A stretch of DNA of 64,000 nt. Source: Salegentibacter sp. 24 (GTDB lineage: Bacteria; Bacteroidota; Bacteroidia; Flavobacteriales; Flavobacteriaceae). A program made the position numbers and the translations under genes. Location of the stretch: contig NZ_SNWE01000001.1 of assembly GCF_004362395.1 (NCBI RefSeq), forward strand, positions 186,001 through 250,000, in the 5' to 3' direction. The notes under the pieces are model-generated. The model saw only the letters and a list, made by a program, of their open reading frames with translations. It was not told the origin of the DNA and searched no databases. Below are positions 63,170-64,000 of the stretch, in pieces (position 1 is the stretch's first letter; the number at the start of each line of letters is the position of its first letter).

Positions 63170-64000
63170 ATGCAGGATGTTTATCTAATTATTCTTGGGC
63201 TTTTATTTATTCTGGCCATTACAGATTTGGTGGTGGGAGTAAGTAACGATGCCATTAATTTTTTGAATTCTGCAATTGGTTCCAAAGCAGTTTCGCTGCG
63301 ATCCATTCTTATTATTGCAAGTTTCGGGGTTGCGGTAGGTGCAATTTTTTCAAGTGGATTAATGGAGGTCGCCCGGAAAGGAATTTTCCTTCCACATGAA
63401 TTCTATTTCGAAGAGATTATGATCATCTTCCTGGCAGTGATGCTCACCGATGTGTTACTGCTCGACTTCTTCAATTCCATGGGTTTGCCCACTTCCACAA
63501 CGGTTTCCATCATTTTCGAATTACTGGGCGCTGCCGTTAGTATTTCCCTGATTAAGATTTTTAATACCACCAATAATATTTCTCACCTGGCTAATTTTAT
63601 AAATGTAGATAAAGCAAGTGAGGTTATTTCAGGAATTTTATTAGCTATTTTTATTGCCTTTGTTACTGGCGCAGTGGTTCAATATTTTTCTCGTCTGGTG
63701 CTTTCTTTTAGGTATGAAAGAAGATTGAAATATACCGGTGCTATTTTTGGAGGGGTTTCCCTGGCTGCTATATTTTATTTCATCCTTATTAAGGGCCTTA
63801 ACAGTATGGCTTTTGTATCAGATCATTTCGTTGAAGATATAAACGAAAATCGGATTCAGGTCATTTTTTGTAGCCTTATTGGATTCACTATATTATCAAA
63901 AATCTTAATTAGCTTCTTTAGGGTCAATATTCTTAAGGTTATTGTAATAGTGGGCACCTTTGCGCTAGCTCTTGCTTTTGCAGGTAACGATTTAGTGAAT
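63170..64000 (+). CDS. PiT-family inorganic phosphate transporter (partial, 3' end missing)
   Basis: A coding region starting at ATG 63170 and open to the window edge (277 codons). The product has a first helix with VVGVSNDAINFLNSAIG, the GxxND-type signature of PiT permeases, and GLPTSTTVS, the conserved loop of the family. A repeat of the signature begins at the edge (AFAGNDLVN). The hydrophobic pattern gives about eight helices so far. It transports phosphate with protons or Na+. The rest lies beyond the window. Confidence 0.9.
   Translation, partial: MQDVYLIILGLLFILAITDLVVGVSNDAINFLNSAIGSKAVSLRSILIIASFGVAVGAIFSSGLMEVARKGIFLPHEFYFEEIMIIFLAVMLTDVLLLDFFNSMGLPTSTTVSIIFELLGAAVSISLIKIFNTTNNISHLANFINVDKASEVISGILLAIFIAFVTGAVVQYFSRLVLSFRYERRLKYTGAIFGGVSLAAIFYFILIKGLNSMAFVSDHFVEDINENRIQVIFCSLIGFTILSKILISFFRVNILKVIVIVGTFALALAFAGNDLVN

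Overview
The window looks like a chromosomal segment of a marine-type Flavobacteriaceae (Bacteroidota), closest in flavour to Gramella/Christiangramia, Salegentibacter or Zunongwangia. The grounds are low G+C, start codons with almost no Shine-Dalgarno signal, repeated TAnnTTTG -7 boxes (the Bacteroidota sigma-A type), several TTG starts on conserved genes, an alternative complex III (act) operon, the type IX secretion/gliding gene sprA with remB nearby, and SPOR, AsmA and DUF4374 proteins typical of the group. The genus is an inference. I see no rRNA, tRNA, CRISPR array, insertion sequence or prophage.

Layout. 0-4.2 kb: small hypothetical genes, a calcineurin-like phosphoesterase, an AsmA-like envelope protein and a tandem universal stress protein. 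4.3-8.9 kb: rimP-nusA-infB, with a terminator-like hairpin in the leader and a strong terminator after infB. 9.2-9.6 kb: a SPOR-domain protein, divergent from the next block. 9.8-21.8 kb: actABCDEF-coxBA, a quinol:cytochrome c oxidoreductase (alternative complex III) plus aa3-type oxidase subunits II and I, closed by a strong terminator. 21.9-28.4 kb: ruvB, a cytochrome P450, queG, maeB and ruvA. 28.4-39.4 kb: sprA, gcvH, a VanZ-like gene, tonB and a RemB-like outer-membrane protein. 39.5-44.7 kb: ctaB, two oxidase subunit III paralogues, subunit IV, a cysteine-free thioredoxin-fold protein, SCO, DUF420 and a small CxxC membrane protein. This block completes and assembles the oxidase whose subunits I and II are encoded 18 kb upstream.

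44.8-50.7 kb plus the adaptor ending at 51.95 kb: a MacAB/TolC-like efflux operon (ATPase, two FtsX-type permeases, adaptor, TolC, second adaptor), followed by tsaB. 52.6-55.9 kb (minus strand): an MscS channel, a DUF255 thioredoxin-domain protein and dodecin. 56.0-63.0 kb: a probable iron/metal-acquisition region. It has a DUF4198 protein on the minus strand, divergent from a TonB-dependent receptor, a DUF4374 lipoprotein, two small membrane proteins and a PepSY membrane protein. The intergenic region between the two arms carries three copies of a TTTAGA-N5-TnTnAA-like dyad. 63.2 kb to the end: a PiT-family phosphate permease cut by the window edge.

Most of the window is core flavobacterial metabolism, and I do not see an obviously new defence or mobile system. 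The points most worth a second look are the attenuator-like hairpin just before rimP, ActA carrying an extra monoheme domain, the helix-hairpin-helix-like tail on ActC, a TonB-C-like domain on the RemB-like protein, a bidirectional terminator buried in the tsaB coding sequence, and the operator-like dyads in the iron region.
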